From Cyrtodaria siliqua (lineage: Eukaryota > Mollusca > Bivalvia > Adapedonta > Hiatellidae), in NCBI GenBank assembly GCA_037043455.1, contig JAWPHD010011206.1:22047-86046 (forward strand): 64,000 nt of DNA, read 5' to 3'. Position 1 is the stretch's first letter. Every line of letters begins with the position of its first letter. The notes under the pieces are model-generated. The model was given only the letters and a program-made list of their open reading frames with translations, was not told the DNA's origin and searched no databases. Of the stretch, positions 21,201 to 29,913 are shown one piece after another. The translations under genes were made by a program, and so were the position numbers.

Positions 21201-22987
21201 ACTCGGCTATCGCCTCGCCCTCTATAAATCTTAATAATGTATATGTGCTGATTGAAAGTATAGGTTTATTCATGGATTCTTAAAATATCCATGATAGAAT
21301 ATGCTTAAAATGAATTATGAGTCGGTAACTCTTTGATGTTCCAGTATTGGGGTTTCGTCTGGCTGGTTAAAGCCATTTATATTGTGTCTATAGAGTTTGA
21401 ATTTTCAAAATATTTAAGTTGACAGGATAGGGACTTGAAATGCTATCGAATATGGTATGGTATCGTATGTACTGGAGGGTAATGTTGGTATGGTATCATA
21501 TGTATTGGAGGTTAATGTCTGTGAATATGGTATGGTATCATATGTATTGGAGGTTAATGTCTGTGATTAATATGGTATGGTATCTATGTATGGGAGGTTA
21601 ATGTCTGTGAATATGGTATGGTATGGTATGTATTGGAGGTTAATGTCTGTGAATATGGTATGGTATGGTATGTATTGGAGGTTAATGTCTGTGATTAATA
21701 TGGTATGGTATCATATGTATTGGAGGTTAATGTCTGTGAATATGGTATGGTATCGTATGTATTGGAGGTTAATGGCTGTGAATATGGTATGGTATCTATG
21801 TATGGGAGGTTAATGTCTGTGAATATGGTATGGTACGGTATGTATTGGAGGTTAATGTCTGTGAATATGGTATGGTATGGTATGTATTGGAGGTTAATGT
21901 CTGTGATTAATATGGTATGGTATCATATGTATTGGAGGTTAATGTCTGTGAATATGGTATGGTATGGTATGTATTGGAGGTTAATGTCTGTGAATATGGT
22001 ATGGTATGGTATGTATTGGAGGTTAATGTCTGTGATTAATATGGTATGGTATCATATGTATTGGAGGTTAATGTCTGTGAATATGGTATGGTATCGTATG
22101 TATTGGAGGTTATTGTCTGTGAATATGGTATGGTATCGTATGTATTGGAGGTTAATGTCTGTGAATATGGTATGGTATCGTATGTATTGGAGGTTAATGT
22201 CTGTGATTAAAAAAAAAGTATATGTCAACAGGTTTATTATCATTATTTTAAGCTATGGGTAAGTTGAAAAACTGTATATACAGTTACATTAGTGGAGAAA
22301 TTTGCAATGTGCATATACAGTATACTGTGAGGTGGCTACTTTCTCCTCTTATAGGGCCACTATGGCCCAGTGGATAGTTTGACATTTAAGATTAAGATCA
22401 CAGGGTTGAGCCTCATTGGCCCCACTAGGTTACTTCATTGTGTCCTTGGGCAAGACACTTCCCAAAGCCTCGCCCATCTGAAAGGATCGAACACTGGGCA
22501 GTCCCATGTATCAGTGTCTGTTCTCCGAGCATGTTAAAGGCACCATAGGAATCATATAGATATTAGGGCAAGGTTCCTGGATTCTTATGAATTATTCCCT
22601 CTCTCTGGAGCAGCTCGTTTATGACCTATAATGTGGTGATGGGCCATTAAACAACAATTTTCCATTAATGAGACGATCATTGCTGGTCAAGTGAGATGTC
22701 TGACACTGTTAAGGGCTTTTCCATTAAAACCTACCAGGAAGGCACTTTTGAAATTGAACACAAATTTGAGTTTAAAGAGCCAAATTTCGGAAATTGATTT
22801 CACCCATAGATGTTTATTAAATTGTCTTTCTGGGGTCCCTGATATGTTTTAATGGAATACTCTAATGAGTAAATGTATATTTGTTTAGAGATAGGATACA
22901 CTGAAGAGGTTCAAGGATGCAGAGGTAGATGTACTGTTGGCTACGGACCTGGCTGCCCGTGGTCTCGACATACACCGGGTGAAAATT
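6209..22987 (+). CDS. DDX27: DDX27-type DEAD-box RNA helicase gene, 12 exons, both ends missing
   Basis: Twelve exons encode an ATP-dependent RNA helicase of the DDX27/Drs1 family, which acts in the nucleolus in large-subunit pre-rRNA processing (family knowledge). Seen in order: a lysine-rich stretch, a conserved TLDDKI..RKKRK segment, an acidic D/E linker, a [16 protein letters not shown] lead-in, Q motif PTPIQ, Walker A TGSGKT split by an intron, PTREL, TPGR, LDEADR, SAT, the [13 protein letters not shown] linker, motif IV region, [11 protein letters not shown], and motif [12 protein letters not shown]. All introns are GT-AG and the phases join without a break through exon 11. Summed coding length is about 1370 bp, roughly 60% of a normal DDX27. 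Exon 1 lies upstream of the window. Motif VI and the basic C-terminal tail are not found downstream. The largest visible intron is 4.95 kb (14883-19835). No promoter was identified. Confidence 0.95.
6340..6583 (-). mobile_element. tRNA-derived SINE, minus strand
   Basis: On the minus strand it begins with a tRNA-like head (GGTGGCCTAGTGTGCTGGAC, later TTTGAGTCTCACCGG as a weak B box). It continues with the 'aagacactttccttagcc' body and ends in 'ttcctatgtatc'. Related copies lie at 16660, 22358, 25156, 44066 and 46963. It abuts a minisatellite that seems to have grown from its 5' end. It lies in a DDX27 intron. Confidence 0.7.
6584..7474 (+). repeat. 20-bp minisatellite, about 44 units
   Basis: Units of aggccaccgtgcaatacact with point variants (cgtg/catg, ggcc/gacc). 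It starts exactly at the tRNA-like end of the adjacent minus-strand SINE and lies in the intron between exons A and B of DDX27. Confidence 0.95.
7782..7895 (+). CDS. DDX27: DDX27 exon B: TLDDKI / RKKRK segment
   Basis: Acceptor ttacag, donor gtaagt; exactly 38 codons, phase 0 at both ends. It ends in [19 protein letters not shown], matching the conserved TTLDEKI..VRKKRK block that precedes the acidic linker in DDX27 proteins. A longer open frame extends 5' into the intron, but the acceptor and homology set the start at 7782. Confidence 0.85.
8104..8680 (+). repeat. GATGAT-rich compound minisatellite
   Basis: Two copies of a roughly 57-bp unit (gatgatgatgatgacagctg, then tggcggtggtgttcatgata) are followed by about four units of roughly 84 bp built on 'gatgatgccagctatgaagg'. 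Period lengths divisible by three give acidic open frames ([20 protein letters not shown]). It is intronic (between exons B and C), so I treat it as non-coding. Confidence 0.85.
9096..9134 (+). repeat. (GAT)n microsatellite
   Basis: About a dozen GAT/TGA triplets in a row within the same intron as the GATGAT minisatellite. Confidence 0.9.
9573..9687 (+). CDS. DDX27: DDX27 exon C: acidic linker
   Basis: Acceptor tttcacag, donor gtaaaa; 115 bp, leaving one base for the next exon. The product is dominated by Asp, Glu and Ser ([20 protein letters not shown] followed by [18 protein letters not shown]). Such acidic low-complexity linkers lie between the N-terminal basic region and the helicase core in this family. 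Sequence conservation is low, so assignment rests on splice phase and position. Confidence 0.75.
10487..10560 (+). CDS. DDX27: DDX27 exon D: charged Lys/Glu segment
   Basis: Acceptor ttttag, donor gtattc; 74 bp, with two bases completing the codon split from the previous exon. It reads [20 protein letters not shown] followed by LEEEE, the counterpart of the 'DTLKVKDRKKKKKK' block in DDX27. It is probably disordered and nucleolar-targeting (inference). Confidence 0.85.
10772..10857 (+). repeat. 43-bp tandem duplication
   Basis: 10772-10814 and 10815-10857 both read gtagaaaactttgaacagtt then aatttaatccacaggtaaatg. Located in the DDX27 intron before exon E. Confidence 0.9.
11384..11456 (+). mobile_element. 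tRNA-like SINE head, copy 1
   Basis: A 73-nt cloverleaf can be drawn with box A TAGCTCAGTCGGTAGAGCA and box B GGGTTCGAGCC. The anticodon stem TCGGA/TCTGA encloses loop ACAGTAG. Position 33 is C rather than T, and the acceptor stem has G-T and T-T pairs. It continues into the conserved body 'catttttctagccctgtaac'. I call it a SINE promoter, not a functional tRNA. Confidence 0.7.
11618..11690 (+). mobile_element. tRNA-like SINE head, copy 2
   Basis: Same structure as copy 1 with scattered base changes (loop ACGGTAG, cccgggttcgagcccaggt). Both Pol III boxes are retained. Confidence 0.7.
11970..12062 (+). CDS. DDX27: DDX27 exon E: lead-in to the Q motif
   Basis: Acceptor attacag, donor gtatgt; 31 codons, phase 0. 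It contains [18 protein letters not shown], the aromatic/F-motif region directly upstream of the Q motif. The 'SFxxMNxSRPL' pattern is characteristic of the DDX27/Drs1 subfamily. Confidence 0.93.
12343..12402 (+). repeat. 30-bp tandem duplication
   Basis: 12343-12372 and 12373-12402 both read aattgacaatatgacagaaa then tgaggtattc. Intronic. Confidence 0.9.
12851..12956 (+). CDS. DDX27: DDX27 exon F: Q motif and first half of Walker A
   Basis: Acceptor atttcag, donor gtgagt; 106 bp. It encodes [20 protein letters not shown] through [15 protein letters not shown], with Q-motif Gln in PTPIQ and the start of Walker A. The intron splits the GK(T) part of the P-loop, which is completed by the next exon. 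Confidence 0.95.
13256..13429 (+). CDS. DDX27: DDX27 exon G: motif I end, motif Ia (PTREL)
   Basis: Acceptor attacag, donor gtaagt; 174 bp. The first two bases complete the Walker A Gly, followed by KT. It contains [20 protein letters not shown], motif Ia, and [12 protein letters not shown]. The Lys of GKT, required for ATP binding, is present. Confidence 0.95.
13938..14088 (+). CDS. DDX27: DDX27 exon H: TPGR and DEAD box
   Basis: Acceptor caatag, donor gtaggc; 151 bp. It encodes [20 protein letters not shown] followed by [18 protein letters not shown] and [11 protein letters not shown]. Motif Ib and motif II (DEAD, Mg-ATP hydrolysis) are intact. The final Arg codon is split with the next exon. 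Confidence 0.96.
14783..14882 (+). CDS. DDX27: DDX27 exon I: post-DEAD helix and SAT motif
   Basis: Acceptor tttatag; donor gtaaat, somewhat weak; 100 bp. It reads [20 protein letters not shown] then [13 protein letters not shown]. Motif III (SAT), which couples ATP hydrolysis to unwinding, is intact. It is followed by the longest intron seen in the gene (4953 bp). Confidence 0.95.
15125..15255 (-). repeat. Inverted copy of a repeat end seen at 19500-19640 and 30570-30728
   Basis: Reverse complement shows 'taagctacctgttccagatt', 'gctatcatgg', 'agaatttgtcccttgagttg' and 'gtaacaatatc', matching the 3' part of the repeats at 19500 and 30570. Intronic. Confidence 0.65.
15256..16164. other. Intron sequence, nothing recognised
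   Basis: AT-rich interior of the 4.95-kb DDX27 intron; no exon, RNA gene or clear repeat. Confidence 0.5.
16165..16255 (-). mobile_element. SINE 3' end fragment
   Basis: Contains gaattggggttttacggcgc then accaacac, the reverse complement of the AATTC-tailed end of the element at 18587-19003. A more decayed relative is at about 8888-8950. Confidence 0.6.
16660..16990 (-). mobile_element. tRNA-derived SINE, minus strand
   Basis: Shares 'gtttacgtccccatccgacg', 'aagtgtcttgcccaaaaaca' and the B-box-like end with the SINE at 44066-44373. It lies in the 4.95-kb intron. Confidence 0.65.
17396..17760 (+). repeat. TIR-type repeat, copy 1
   Basis: Matches 47376-47739 through the phrases 'tatcccgccaacaacagcca', 'cgtttctaaacctact', 'ctttaaccagccag' and 'tggatagagttt'. 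Only the 5' terminal repeat is clear here. Confidence 0.55.
18405..19638 (+). repeat. Long repeat copy 1 (about 805 bp plus a nested insertion)
   Basis: Collinear with 29914-30728 from 'ccgggcgaaatttgaccata' to 'atggctcacggtctaaa'. The only large difference is a 429-bp insertion (18587-19015 including one target copy). Contains RepE phrases such as 'tgacccctggggcgga'. Confidence 0.85.
18587..19003 (+). mobile_element. Nested SINE-like insertion with 13-bp target duplication
   Basis: Flanked by taaccccagaacc at 18574-18586 and 19003-19015. The empty site is visible in the paralogous repeat (ttaacccaagaaccgggcc, about 30090). The element ends in an AATTCAATTCAA tail. It has no ORF. Confidence 0.85.
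19836..19977 (+). CDS. DDX27: DDX27 exon J: RecA1-RecA2 linker
   Basis: Acceptor tttacag, donor gtagga; 142 bp. It reads [20 protein letters not shown] through [20 protein letters not shown] and VVA. The LRQEF(I/V)RIR.. linker is diagnostic for DDX27/Drs1 helicases. Confidence 0.96.
20486..20622 (+). CDS. DDX27: DDX27 exon K: motif IV and [11 protein letters not shown]
   Basis: Acceptor gttgcag, donor gttagt; 137 bp, phase closes to 0. It encodes [40 protein letters not shown] and NLSQAQ. This is the start of the second RecA-like domain, with motif IV (CIVFIQT) and motif IVa intact. Confidence 0.96.
20838..21230. repeat. Unclassified inverted-repeat-rich element
   Basis: Starts with gtgaccctctat, which pairs with atagagggtcac at about 20878. 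It contains a TGACGTCA-rich palindrome and ends in 'actcggctatcgcctcgccc'. It lies in the DDX27 intron before exon L. Boundaries uncertain. Confidence 0.45.
21430..22210 (+). repeat. 42/45-bp minisatellite, about 18 units
   Basis: Unit tattggaggttaatgtctgt then gaatatggtatggtatggtatg (42 bp), with a 3-bp longer variant (gattaatatgg). All unit lengths are multiples of three, so long frames such as [14 protein letters not shown] repeats stay open. It is intronic and read as non-coding. Confidence 0.95.
22358..22660 (+). mobile_element. tRNA-derived SINE, plus strand
   Basis: Begins 'gccactatggcccagtggat' (A-box-like), then 'cacagggttgagcctcatt' (B-box-like) and 'gtccttgggcaagacacttc', and ends 'gggccattaaacaacaattt'. 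It lies about 230 bp upstream of exon L. Confidence 0.75.
22889..22987 (+). CDS. DDX27: DDX27 exon L: motif V, with TAG at its 5' end
   Basis: The first good acceptor ends at 22888 (tttgtttag). Reading from 22889 gives AGA TAG GAT, that is R-stop-D, where the family has R-L-D/E. A second AG at 22893-22894 would start the exon at 22895. That gives 31 clean codons beginning [20 protein letters not shown], then [11 protein letters not shown], at the cost of a two-residue deletion (RL) after NLSQAQ. Donor gtgagt follows 22987. Motif V is intact. Downstream exons encoding HRVGRTAR and the C-terminus are not in the window. A TTG-to-TAG change, a sequencing error or tandem-acceptor use could each explain the stop. 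Confidence 0.85.
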
Positions 22988-23940
22988 GTGAGTAAACTAG
23001 TTCCAGAAATCTGGAATGTTGACTGTCTTGTTTAGACTATTTCTATTAAGAGACCATGTCAATTCCCAACTTTTGTTTTTAATTAAAATGCACATGTACA
23101 TGTATTAAGATATCACACGTGTCAAAAGAGACCAAATGTGTTCTTCCCTTTAGTGGTCTTTTAATACAGGTGTCGCCTCATCTCTATTATAGACCATCTA
23201 TTTTAAGAGACAACCATTTCCATTCCCGACTGTCATTTTTAATTAAAATCCACTTGTACTAAGAGACCACCTATGTTAATTAAAATACCAAATTTCGTCT
23301 TTCTTTTAGTGGTCCCTTTAATACAGTTGTCACCGTTTGTCCTTTTGTTGTACTAGCTTCAACTGCACAAACCAGGGCCTTACTCCATTTTGCACTTAGT
23401 TCGGGTTTAAACAACTTATTGACACAAATAATAAACAAATCATAGTTCAGTACCATACTTTGCTAAAGCTATGTACCTTTTCCCTGTTTGAAAAATGGTC
23501 TGAAAAATGCTCTTATTTTTCTACATTATTTCATCATGCGTTTAGGGGCCCCAGTTGGCAGGGGCCAAAAAAAACAAAACTGTTGTTCCGTATATAATAG
23601 ATTGAGACCCCCATCCTACCGCCACCACACTACCATCGCCACCAATGGGATTTTTTTCTTAAACGAGATTTTAAAATGAACATGATAAATGGGGATCGAG
23701 GATAATGTTTATTCCCGTGATCATCTTCATCTCCGTTATTGTCTGACTACCATTCCCCATATATCACTTTCTGTGACCAAAATTAACAGGCTGTAAGCAT
23801 ATTATTTTTATTAGAAAGTCAAGCATGTCACCTTCTCCCTTTATCAGCCCGTGTACTTTTATTGTTCATGCTTTAACAGCATGTTTCATCAGTTCCTGTT
23901 TAGGCGTTCTCGTTAGCTCATTGAATAAAGTCTTGCATTT
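22988..23940. other. No gene recognised
   Basis: Sequence directly after the last helicase exon. Two related segments (about 23030-23160 and 23200-23330, 'agaccac..', 'ttaattaaaat') suggest an old duplication. The expected next helicase exon was looked for and not seen. Confidence 0.5.
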
Positions 23941-25032
23941 TAGAGATACAGACCTCTATCATGGGTTCACACTGTCAGTGGCATACATACCTCTATCATG
24001 GGTTCACACTCTGGCAGTGGCATACAGACCTCTATCATGGGTTCACACTCTGGCAGTGGCATACATACCTCTATCATGGGTTCACACTCTGGCAGTGGCA
24101 TACAGACCTCTATCATGGGTTCACACTCTGTCTGGAATACATACCTCTATCATGGGTTCACACTCTGGCAGTGGCATACAGACCTCTATCATGGGTTCAC
24201 ACTCTGGCAGTGGCATACAGACCTCTATCATGGGTTCACACTCTGTCTGGCATACACACCTCTATCATGGGTTCACACTCTGGCAGTGGCATACAGACCT
24301 CTATATCATGGGTTCACACTCTGGCAGTGGAATACAGACCTCTGCATCATGGGTTCACACTCTGGCAGTGGCATACAGACCTCTATCATGGGTTCACACT
24401 CTTGCAGTGGCATACAGACCTCTATCATGGGTTCACACTCTGGCAGTGGCATACAGACCTCTATCATGGGTTCACACTCTGTCTGGAATACATACCTCTA
24501 TCATGGGTTCACACTCTTGCAGTGGCATGCAGACCTCTATCATGGGTTCACACTCTGGCAGTGGCATACAGACCTCTATCATGGGTTCACACTCTGTCTG
24601 GAATACATACCTCTATCATGGGTTCACACTCTGGCAGTGGCATACAGACCTCTATCATGGGTTCACACTCTGGCAGTGGCATACAGACCTCTATCATGGG
24701 TTTACACTCTGGCAGTGGCATTCAGACCTCTATCATGGGTTCACACTCTGTCTGGCATACATAGCTCTATCATGGGTTCACACTTTGTCATTGGCATACA
24801 GACCTCTATATCATGGGTTCACACTCTGGCAGTGGCATACAGACCTCTGTATAATGGGTTCACACTATGTCAGTGGAATACAGACCTCTGCATCATGGGT
24901 TCACACTCTGGCAGTGGCATACAGACCTCTATCATGGGTTCACACTCTTGCAGTGGCATGCAGACCTCTATCATGGGTTCACACTCTGGCAGTGGCATAC
25001 AGACCTCTATCATGGGTTCACACTCTGGCCAC
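23941..25032 (+). repeat. 39-bp minisatellite, about 28 units
   Basis: Unit gacctctatcatgggttcac then actctggcagtggcataca, with shorter 'tctgtctggaataca' variants. It is open in several frames at once (up to 406 codons, peptide YRPLSWVHTLAVA repeated), because 39 is a multiple of three and the unit lacks stops. No splice or homology support for coding. Confidence 0.95.
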
Positions 25033-25155
25033 TGTCCCAATATGACTTTACATTTGTGACCAGGATATTAACCCCCACTGTTTTCATTTGTTTCATTTCA
25101 GTTTCTATTTGATCTTTTACTGTTTCTATTCTTTCTATTTGTTATTTTACTGAAA

Positions 25156-25412
25156 GGGGGCTGGTGTGACCCAGTGGATAGCACGGTAGACATTGAACCA
25201 GAGGAGCGGGGTTCAAGCCTCACTGGCACCACCAAACTTCATCGCTGTGTCCTTGGGCAAGACACTTTACCTTAGCTTCGTTCCTCAGATTGGGACGTAA
25301 ACCCGGTGGTCCCTTGTATCGGAGTTAATCCTCCTTGCACATTGATTTGGCTCTCTTATGTAACCGATAATGTTTTGATGAGTCATTAAACAAAATTCAA
25401 TTCAATTCAGTT
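25156..25412 (+). mobile_element. tRNA-derived SINE, plus strand
   Basis: Head 'ggctggtgtgacccagtgga' plus tagcacggtag and B box GGGGTTCAAGCC. The body has 'gtccttgggcaagacacttt' and ends 'caaaattcaattcaattcag'. A complete-looking copy. Confidence 0.8.
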
Positions 25413-25570
25413 CTTTGACTGTTTGCTATGTATTATAGATTATCAACTTGTTTCTATTTGTTCTTTGACTATTTGCTATGTAATATAGATTATCAACTTG
25501 TTTCTATTTGTTATTTGACTGTTTGCTACGTATGATAGATTATCAACTTGTTTCTATTTTTTATTTGACA
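25411..25570 (+). repeat. 50-bp tandem repeat, about 3 units
   Basis: ttctttgactgtttgctatg then tattatagattatcaacttg tttctatttg recurs at 25411, 25461 and 25511. It directly follows the SINE tail. Confidence 0.85.
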
Positions 25571-26042
25571 GGGTTAAATTAAAGTTAACAAGAAGCCTTT
25601 GGGCTGCAGTATTTTAAACTCACCAAATATTTTTCACACCCCATTGGAAGATTAAAATATTGAATAATTCAATCATTAAATTTCTCTTACAAATTGCCGC
25701 CGTAAAAAATGTAAATTGGCACAAATTGTAAGTGAAATTATTACTTGTCGTCGAAAGTGTGTTCTGACAGACAGACAGGCAGGCAGGCAGATATTTCTAT
25801 TGACTTAGATTTTTTCATTTACTTCTGTGATATATAGAATCTTACATTCGTAACCGAGTATAAATTCTTTGGATAAAATCAATAATACACTATAACACAT
25901 AATACACAATAATAATCATGTAAGATCGTCTATATACTTAATTCATTGGAAAAGGAATCATAACCTGGTCTTATTAGAAAATCTAGGATAATCATGTGAA
26001 AATAAGCTTCCACCACCCTGCCAATACGAATCAGTTAATGTA
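25571..26042. other. No gene recognised
   Basis: AT-rich; contains a short (GACA/GGCA)n run near 25768-25790. Nothing else supported. Confidence 0.5.
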
Positions 26043-27445
26043 CCACTGTTTTGAGAGATAAAGTAAACATTGTCCTGGGTTCGGACAGGGAAAATGACCG
26101 AGAACAGTAAAATGTTTGTTTTTATTTCTATTAATCACTGATGATTTCTTTTTCGCCGCCCTCATTACAGATGTCAAATTGTCTGACATCCAGTGTCAGG
26201 GGTATACATAGTTCTAATACGTCAGTCAAGTCCAATTAACACATACTTGTCACAGACAGCTGGCTATGACAGTCTTACCAGAGAGACTGAAGTAACTCAA
26301 GTAAATGTATTAGTTTCTAAAAATTTATTAATTGTAAGGACTCCAAAATGAATTCCAAAATATTCACCCCATTAAGAACAAAAAACATAACAAAGAACAA
26401 AAGTCAGAACTATCTATTAGTTTCTAAAAAGTTATTAATTGTACGAAAAAGTAAGGGAAACAATAAGATTTCAAATTTTGACTCCAAAATTGACTCCAAA
26501 ATATTCACTCCATTAAGAACAAACGAACATAACAAAAAACATAAGTCGGAACTTTTTATTAGTTTCTAAAACGTTATTAATTGTACAGAAAAATATGACT
26601 CCAAATGTAGACTCCAAAAATTGACTCCAAAATATTCACTCCAAATTTGACCTCAAGGTCACTCCAAAATGTCACTCCAATTATTCACTCCACTCCACTC
26701 CAAGACTCCACACCAAGACTCCACTCTATATAATATACTATGCCACTGTTTTGAGAGATAAAGTAAACATTGTCCTGGGTTCGGACAGGGAAAATGACCG
26801 ATAACAGTAAAATGTTTGTTTTTATTTCTATTAATCACTGATGATTTCTTTTTCGCCGCCCTCATTACAGATGTCAAATTGTCTGACATCCAGTGTCAGG
26901 GGTATACATAGTTCCAATACGTCAGTCAAGTCCAATTAACACATACTTGTCACAGACAGCTGGCTATGACAGTCTTACCAGAGAGACTGAAGTAACTCAA
27001 GTAAATGTATTAGTTTCTAAAAATTTATTAATTGTAAGGACTCCAAAATTAATTTTCAAAATAATCACCCCATTAAGAACAAAAAACATAACAAAGAACA
27101 AAAGTCAGAACTATCTATTAGTTTCTAAAAAGTTATTAATTGTACGAAAAAGTAAGGGAAACAATAAGATTTCAAATTTTGACTCCAAAATTGACTCCAA
27201 AATATTCACTCCATTAAGAACAAACGAACATAACAAAAAACATAAGTCGGAACTTTTTATTAGTTTCTAAAACGTTATTAATTGTACAGAAAAATATGAC
27301 TCCAAATGTAGACTCCAAAAATTGACTCCAAAATATTCACTCCAAATTTGACCTCAAGGTCACTCCAAAATGTCACTCCAATTATTCACTCCACTCCACT
27401 CCAAGACTCCACACCAAGACTCCACTCTATATAATATACTATGCC
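26043..27445 (+). repeat. 700-bp segmental tandem duplication
   Basis: 26043-26742 and 26743-27445 are near-identical (start ccactgttttgagagataaa). Only scattered changes are visible (gaccgagaac/gaccgataac, aatgaattccaaaata/aattaattttcaaaata). Each unit ends in a 'gactccaaaa'/'cactccactccaagactcca' simple-repeat stretch. Short frames inside are not supported as genes. Confidence 0.9.
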
Positions 27446-27509
27446 GAATATTAATCACACACCCTTCGTGTGTAAATGTAATATCCTTGCGCTTGATGCA
27501 ATGCATTTT

Positions 27510-29444
27510 TGACGAATATTGACTATCACAGACGACTTGACATTGTTATATTAAACTTTTATCCAAAGAATAAATTCTTCATCAAACCCAAAAGCTTTTA
27601 AGGTGTCATATAAATATGACCAAGAGAGTTTATCAAAAGCTTTTTCTTGGTCCATGGAAATAAAAACTGCTGTTAAGTTTTTTTGTTCAATAGAATCAAA
27701 GACGTTACGAAGTAGATGAGAATTATCAAAAATAGTCCTCCCTTTAATGGAACAAGTTTGACTGATGCCAATGATTTTAGATAATACACTGCCTAAACGT
27801 TTACATATAACTTTGGAGAGCACCTTCCTATCTACATTCAATAAGGAAATTGGCCTATAAAACTTCATATCAGATGCATTTGATGTATCATTGCATATTA
27901 AAGTAATATATGATAACTTTTGGGACTCTTGACATTTCCCCAAAATCATAAACAATTTGAAAAATTGATTCTAAAATATCACCAAAGATATGAAAAATTT
28001 CAAGTAAAAACATCTTGTTAAACCGTCACTACCTGGTGATTTATTTGGTGACATGTCCTTAAGGCTATGCAAAATTTCATCTTTCGAAATACTACGTTTT
28101 AATCAAATATTATCTATTCCACTTATCTGTGGTAAATTTGAAAGAAAAGTATCATTAAGAGTTTTATCAACATCTTCTTCTGTATATAATTGCTTGTAGA
28201 AATCTCTAAAACAAGTTAAAATATTTTTTGAATCATGAAAATTAACATCATTATGTTTAATATTCGTTATGGTTTTATTTAAACTCTTAGTTTTTTCTCT
28301 GTGAAAGAAGTAACTTGTAGGATTCTCTTTTGAAGTTAAGATATTTGCTTTGCTTCTAATGATTGACCCAGCTTGTAACTTATTTTCAATAACTTTTATT
28401 CTTGACTTAATTTGCTCTTTTAAATATAATGTATTTTCCTGAACTAAGTTTAAGTTCTGATAATCTTTTTTAAGTTTTTTGTATTCCCCATGTGATTCTT
28501 TGTTTTTATCTTTACTGTAATCAATACAAAATTCTTTAATTTTAATTTTCATTGCATCCCACCATTCTAAGGTGATAGTATCTGTCCTACTAATAATATC
28601 CCAATAATATTCAAAAGTATTTAAAAAATCTTTATCTTCAAGTAATGTATCATTAAACTTCTTATTGGGACTTTCCAAAAGACAAACCTTTATTAACGTT
28701 AATTTTTAAAGTAACAAAATCATGATCAGAATGTGAACACGGTAAGATCTCAGAATTAACTACAGCATCTTTAAGTGTGTTTGGAATGTAAAATCTATCC
28801 AATATACAGCCTATATAGGAATACTTACTGTTATCTGAACTATTTTTTCTAGCCCATGTTACGGCCTTTTTGGTAGGATATAAATATCTAAAAGCATCAA
28901 CTAATTCATGCTTATCTATTATAGTATTAAATATTTTTTATCCGTCAATACCTCTATTTAAATTTCCTCCTATTTTGTCTAATCTAGTGTTCATAACAAA
29001 ATTAAAGTCCCCATTTAAGATCAATTTTTTAGCAGTAACTAAATGTGGAACTAAATCGTTAAGAAATGAATTTCTCTCCTGTGGGTCAGTAGGAGAATAA
29101 ATATTTACAATTCTATAATTAATAAACTCATTTACCGAAAAATCTACATGTACAAGTCGACCATCAAAGTCCGTATGAAAATTAGTAACTTTTATACTTT
29201 TATTACACATCATAATAACAGTGCCTCTAGAGTCCGAAGAGCCATAACTCCAATAACACTGTTTTTGTAAATGAAAAAACGATTCAATTTTCTGTGATAG
29301 AAAAAAATTATCATTATGAGTCTCCTGAATACACAATATGTCAACTGAATTTTGTTTTATATATGACTTTAGAAAGTCTTGTTTTCTCCTCAATCGAAAA
29401 CCGTTTATATTTATACTATAAATATTTAACTCCATGAAAAGCAA
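27510..29444 (-). mobile_element. Degenerate L1/Tx1-like LINE ORF2 (endonuclease plus partial reverse transcriptase)
   Basis: Read on the minus strand from ATG 29433, the product opens MELNIYSININGFRLRRKQD. APE-type endonuclease signatures follow: QETH, NGDFN (about 29010) and SDHDFVTLKI (about 28710). Next come a lysine-rich linker, MSPNKSPGSDGL (about 28040), and RT motifs FYRPISLLNVDRKVLSKVIC and ISMDQEKAFDKLSW. Disablements seen: a TAA at about 28937, a frameshift near 28675, and stops at about 28100 and 27550. The RT stops after motif A (last similarity KSSVIVN near 27510); the FADD box and 3' end are missing. Losing the 3' half while keeping the 5' half is unlike ordinary 5' truncation and points to a later deletion. 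Confidence 0.88.
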
Positions 29445-29445
29445 T

Positions 29446-29913
29446 TCAAGTTAGGAAAACAAACGTATACAATGCACAAAACGCTAAAATCCCATTTGTA
29501 AACAAAAGAAATAATTCTCGACCGTCGCTGTGGCTCACGCATGGGTGGTTTTCCAACGATATAGATCTACTATCACTATTCGCGACAACTTTATTTCTTG
29601 GAAAAGAAAACATTAAATTCCTTTTACGGCTAAAATATACATTTAAATAATTCATTAGGATAGTATTTCAACAAAACGACGCGATTTAAAAGTGCACGCG
29701 TACGGAGTGTGTACTGGGTAATGTGTAGACTAGTACCATGTAAGGCACAATGAACAAAGGAACGTGTAGTACGATACAAGCTACACATTGTGTACATTTC
29801 TACGCACAGTTTATACGAGTTCAATGAGTAGGCGATATATGTAAACAATGACATAATAACATATGACAATATAAGCCAGGCAATTAAACAAGTTGCCTTA
29901 TAACTACATGTAA
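29446..29913. other. Possible LINE 5' flank, otherwise nothing recognised
   Basis: Lies upstream (in LINE orientation) of the minus-strand ORF2. It may include the LINE 5' untranslated region, but no ORF1 is recognisable. Confidence 0.4.

Noticed and set aside
21577..22262. 185-codon [14 protein letters not shown] repeat ORF
   Set aside because: Product of a 42/45-bp minisatellite inside a DDX27 intron.
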